This document shows, in pieces, positions 32,635 through 33,377 of a stretch of DNA of 33,377 nt. The translations under genes and the position numbers were made by a program. The stretch lies in contig JABANN010000388.1 of assembly GCA_013115125.1 (NCBI GenBank), forward strand, positions 1 through 33,377. Direction: 5' to 3'. Numbering within the stretch: position 1 is the stretch's first letter; each line of letters starts with the position of its first letter. This stretch comes from Perkinsus olseni (taxonomy: Eukaryota; Perkinsozoa; Perkinsida). The notes below the pieces were generated by a model that searched no databases, had not been told where the DNA came from, and saw only the letters and a list, made by a program, of their open reading frames with translations.

Positions 32635-33377
32635 TCAGTAGCTCGTCTTAGCACCCTGCAGAGATAAAACATCAACGAGACGCTTAGTAACAGAGTTAGT
32701 GCAACTTTTGATCACCTCGGGAGGAATTTGGGACCAGCAATGGAAAATGGCGGTTCTCAGTTCTGCCAGAGTCCGAAAAATCGGCTTGCCTGGGCCATAG
32801 AGTGTTCTCACCATGTAGCCCCAGATGTTTTCGATTGGGCTGAGGTCAGGGCTTAAGGCTGGCCACTGAACAGACGTCACTCCGCTTGCACGGAGCCACT
32901 CAGCGGTGCTCCTGCTGCTATGGCAAGGAGCGTTGTCTTGCTGGAAGACGATACCTTGGGCCTTGAACTCTTCCCAGTGTGGTAAGAAATGATTGGAGAG
33001 TATCTCCTGATAGGCAGCACTGTTCATGCGGACCGTGACTTCCACTAAGGCCACGGTATGGTCATGTCTGATAGCGCCCCAGACCATCACACCACCGCCG
33101 TTGAAGGCTCGCTTGGTTTTGAGCTGTTCCTGGTCTTCGGGTAGATTCCAGGTGTAGAATAGGCCGTCAGGACCATCAAGGCAGAAGCGCTTTTCGTCAC
33201 TCCACACCCAGTTGCGAAAATCAGTGTTGCCTTGGAGATGCTGGCGAGCGAAGCTCAGGCGCCTGGCCTTGTGGTTGTCCGTCAACGGCGGTGTAGTCTT
33301 CAGCTTCACGTAACGCGCACCCTCATCACGTAGGAACCTCCGTACCGTCTCTGGCGAGACTTGCAGACCAAGTTCGT
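32635..33377 (-). mobile_element. Tc1/mariner (DD34E) transposase, cut by the window edge
   Basis: This plain cut-and-paste DNA transposon has a frame open from the right edge to stop TGA at 32635-32637, 246 residues. The edge holds the end of the helix-turn-helix part (LQVSPETVRRFLRDEG), then the DDE domain: first D in VWSDEKRF, second D in FQQDNAPCHS, E in SPIENIWG. There are 34 residues between the second D and the E, so DD34E, the Tc1 type. GGGVMVWGAI and ALSPDLSP are also typical. No stop or frameshift is visible in the part present, so it looks intact. The N-terminus and right terminal repeat lie beyond the window. Confidence 0.95.

Overview
This is a gene-rich, intron-rich eukaryotic nuclear window. 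Introns are short (mostly 41-70 bases), use GT-AG, and split codons cleanly. Four pieces of evidence support this: an SNF1/AMPK-type kinase in nine exons, a HAD phosphatase in four exons, a very long coiled-coil protein in dozens of small exons, and eukaryotic tRNA genes with internal promoters. The style fits a protist, and a Perkinsus-like alveolate is my best guess. That guess is inference from intron and gene style; no marker gene settles it.

Layout, left to right. At 1-3000 there are two near-identical tRNA-Val(AAC) genes (971, 2127) and a minus-strand gene of unknown function (about 1354-2120). At 3073-5528 on the minus strand is a complete SNF1/AMPK alpha-like kinase of 360 residues that ends after its UBA-like segment. 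A small two-exon gene (5692-6070, minus) lies just upstream of it. At 6665-16968 on the plus strand is one giant gene with short N-terminal coiled coils, a kinesin-like motor fold (about 9559-11723), then several kilobases of coiled-coil exons. All three nucleotide-contact motifs of the motor look degraded. A tRNA-Thr(AGT) gene lies antisense inside one of its introns. Only 77 bases further on is an uninterrupted 773-codon secreted glycosyltransferase-like gene (17046-19367).

From 19.8 to 22.2 kb there is little convincing coding sequence but a striking chain of short perfect hairpins. From 23.6 to 28.5 kb are scattered exon-like pieces and many tRNA T-arm (box B) look-alikes on both strands. 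A two-exon acidic protein gene (27042-27899) and a HAD-family hydrolase (29197-30056) follow. The right edge carries a truncated-by-window Tc1/mariner DD34E transposase (32635-33377, minus).

The genes do not form an obvious pathway. The strongest unusual signals are the kinesin-like protein without a recognisable ATP site, the excess of short perfect hairpins across noncoding DNA, a 14-base word shared by three introns of two neighbouring genes, and the scatter of tRNA-like 3' halves.
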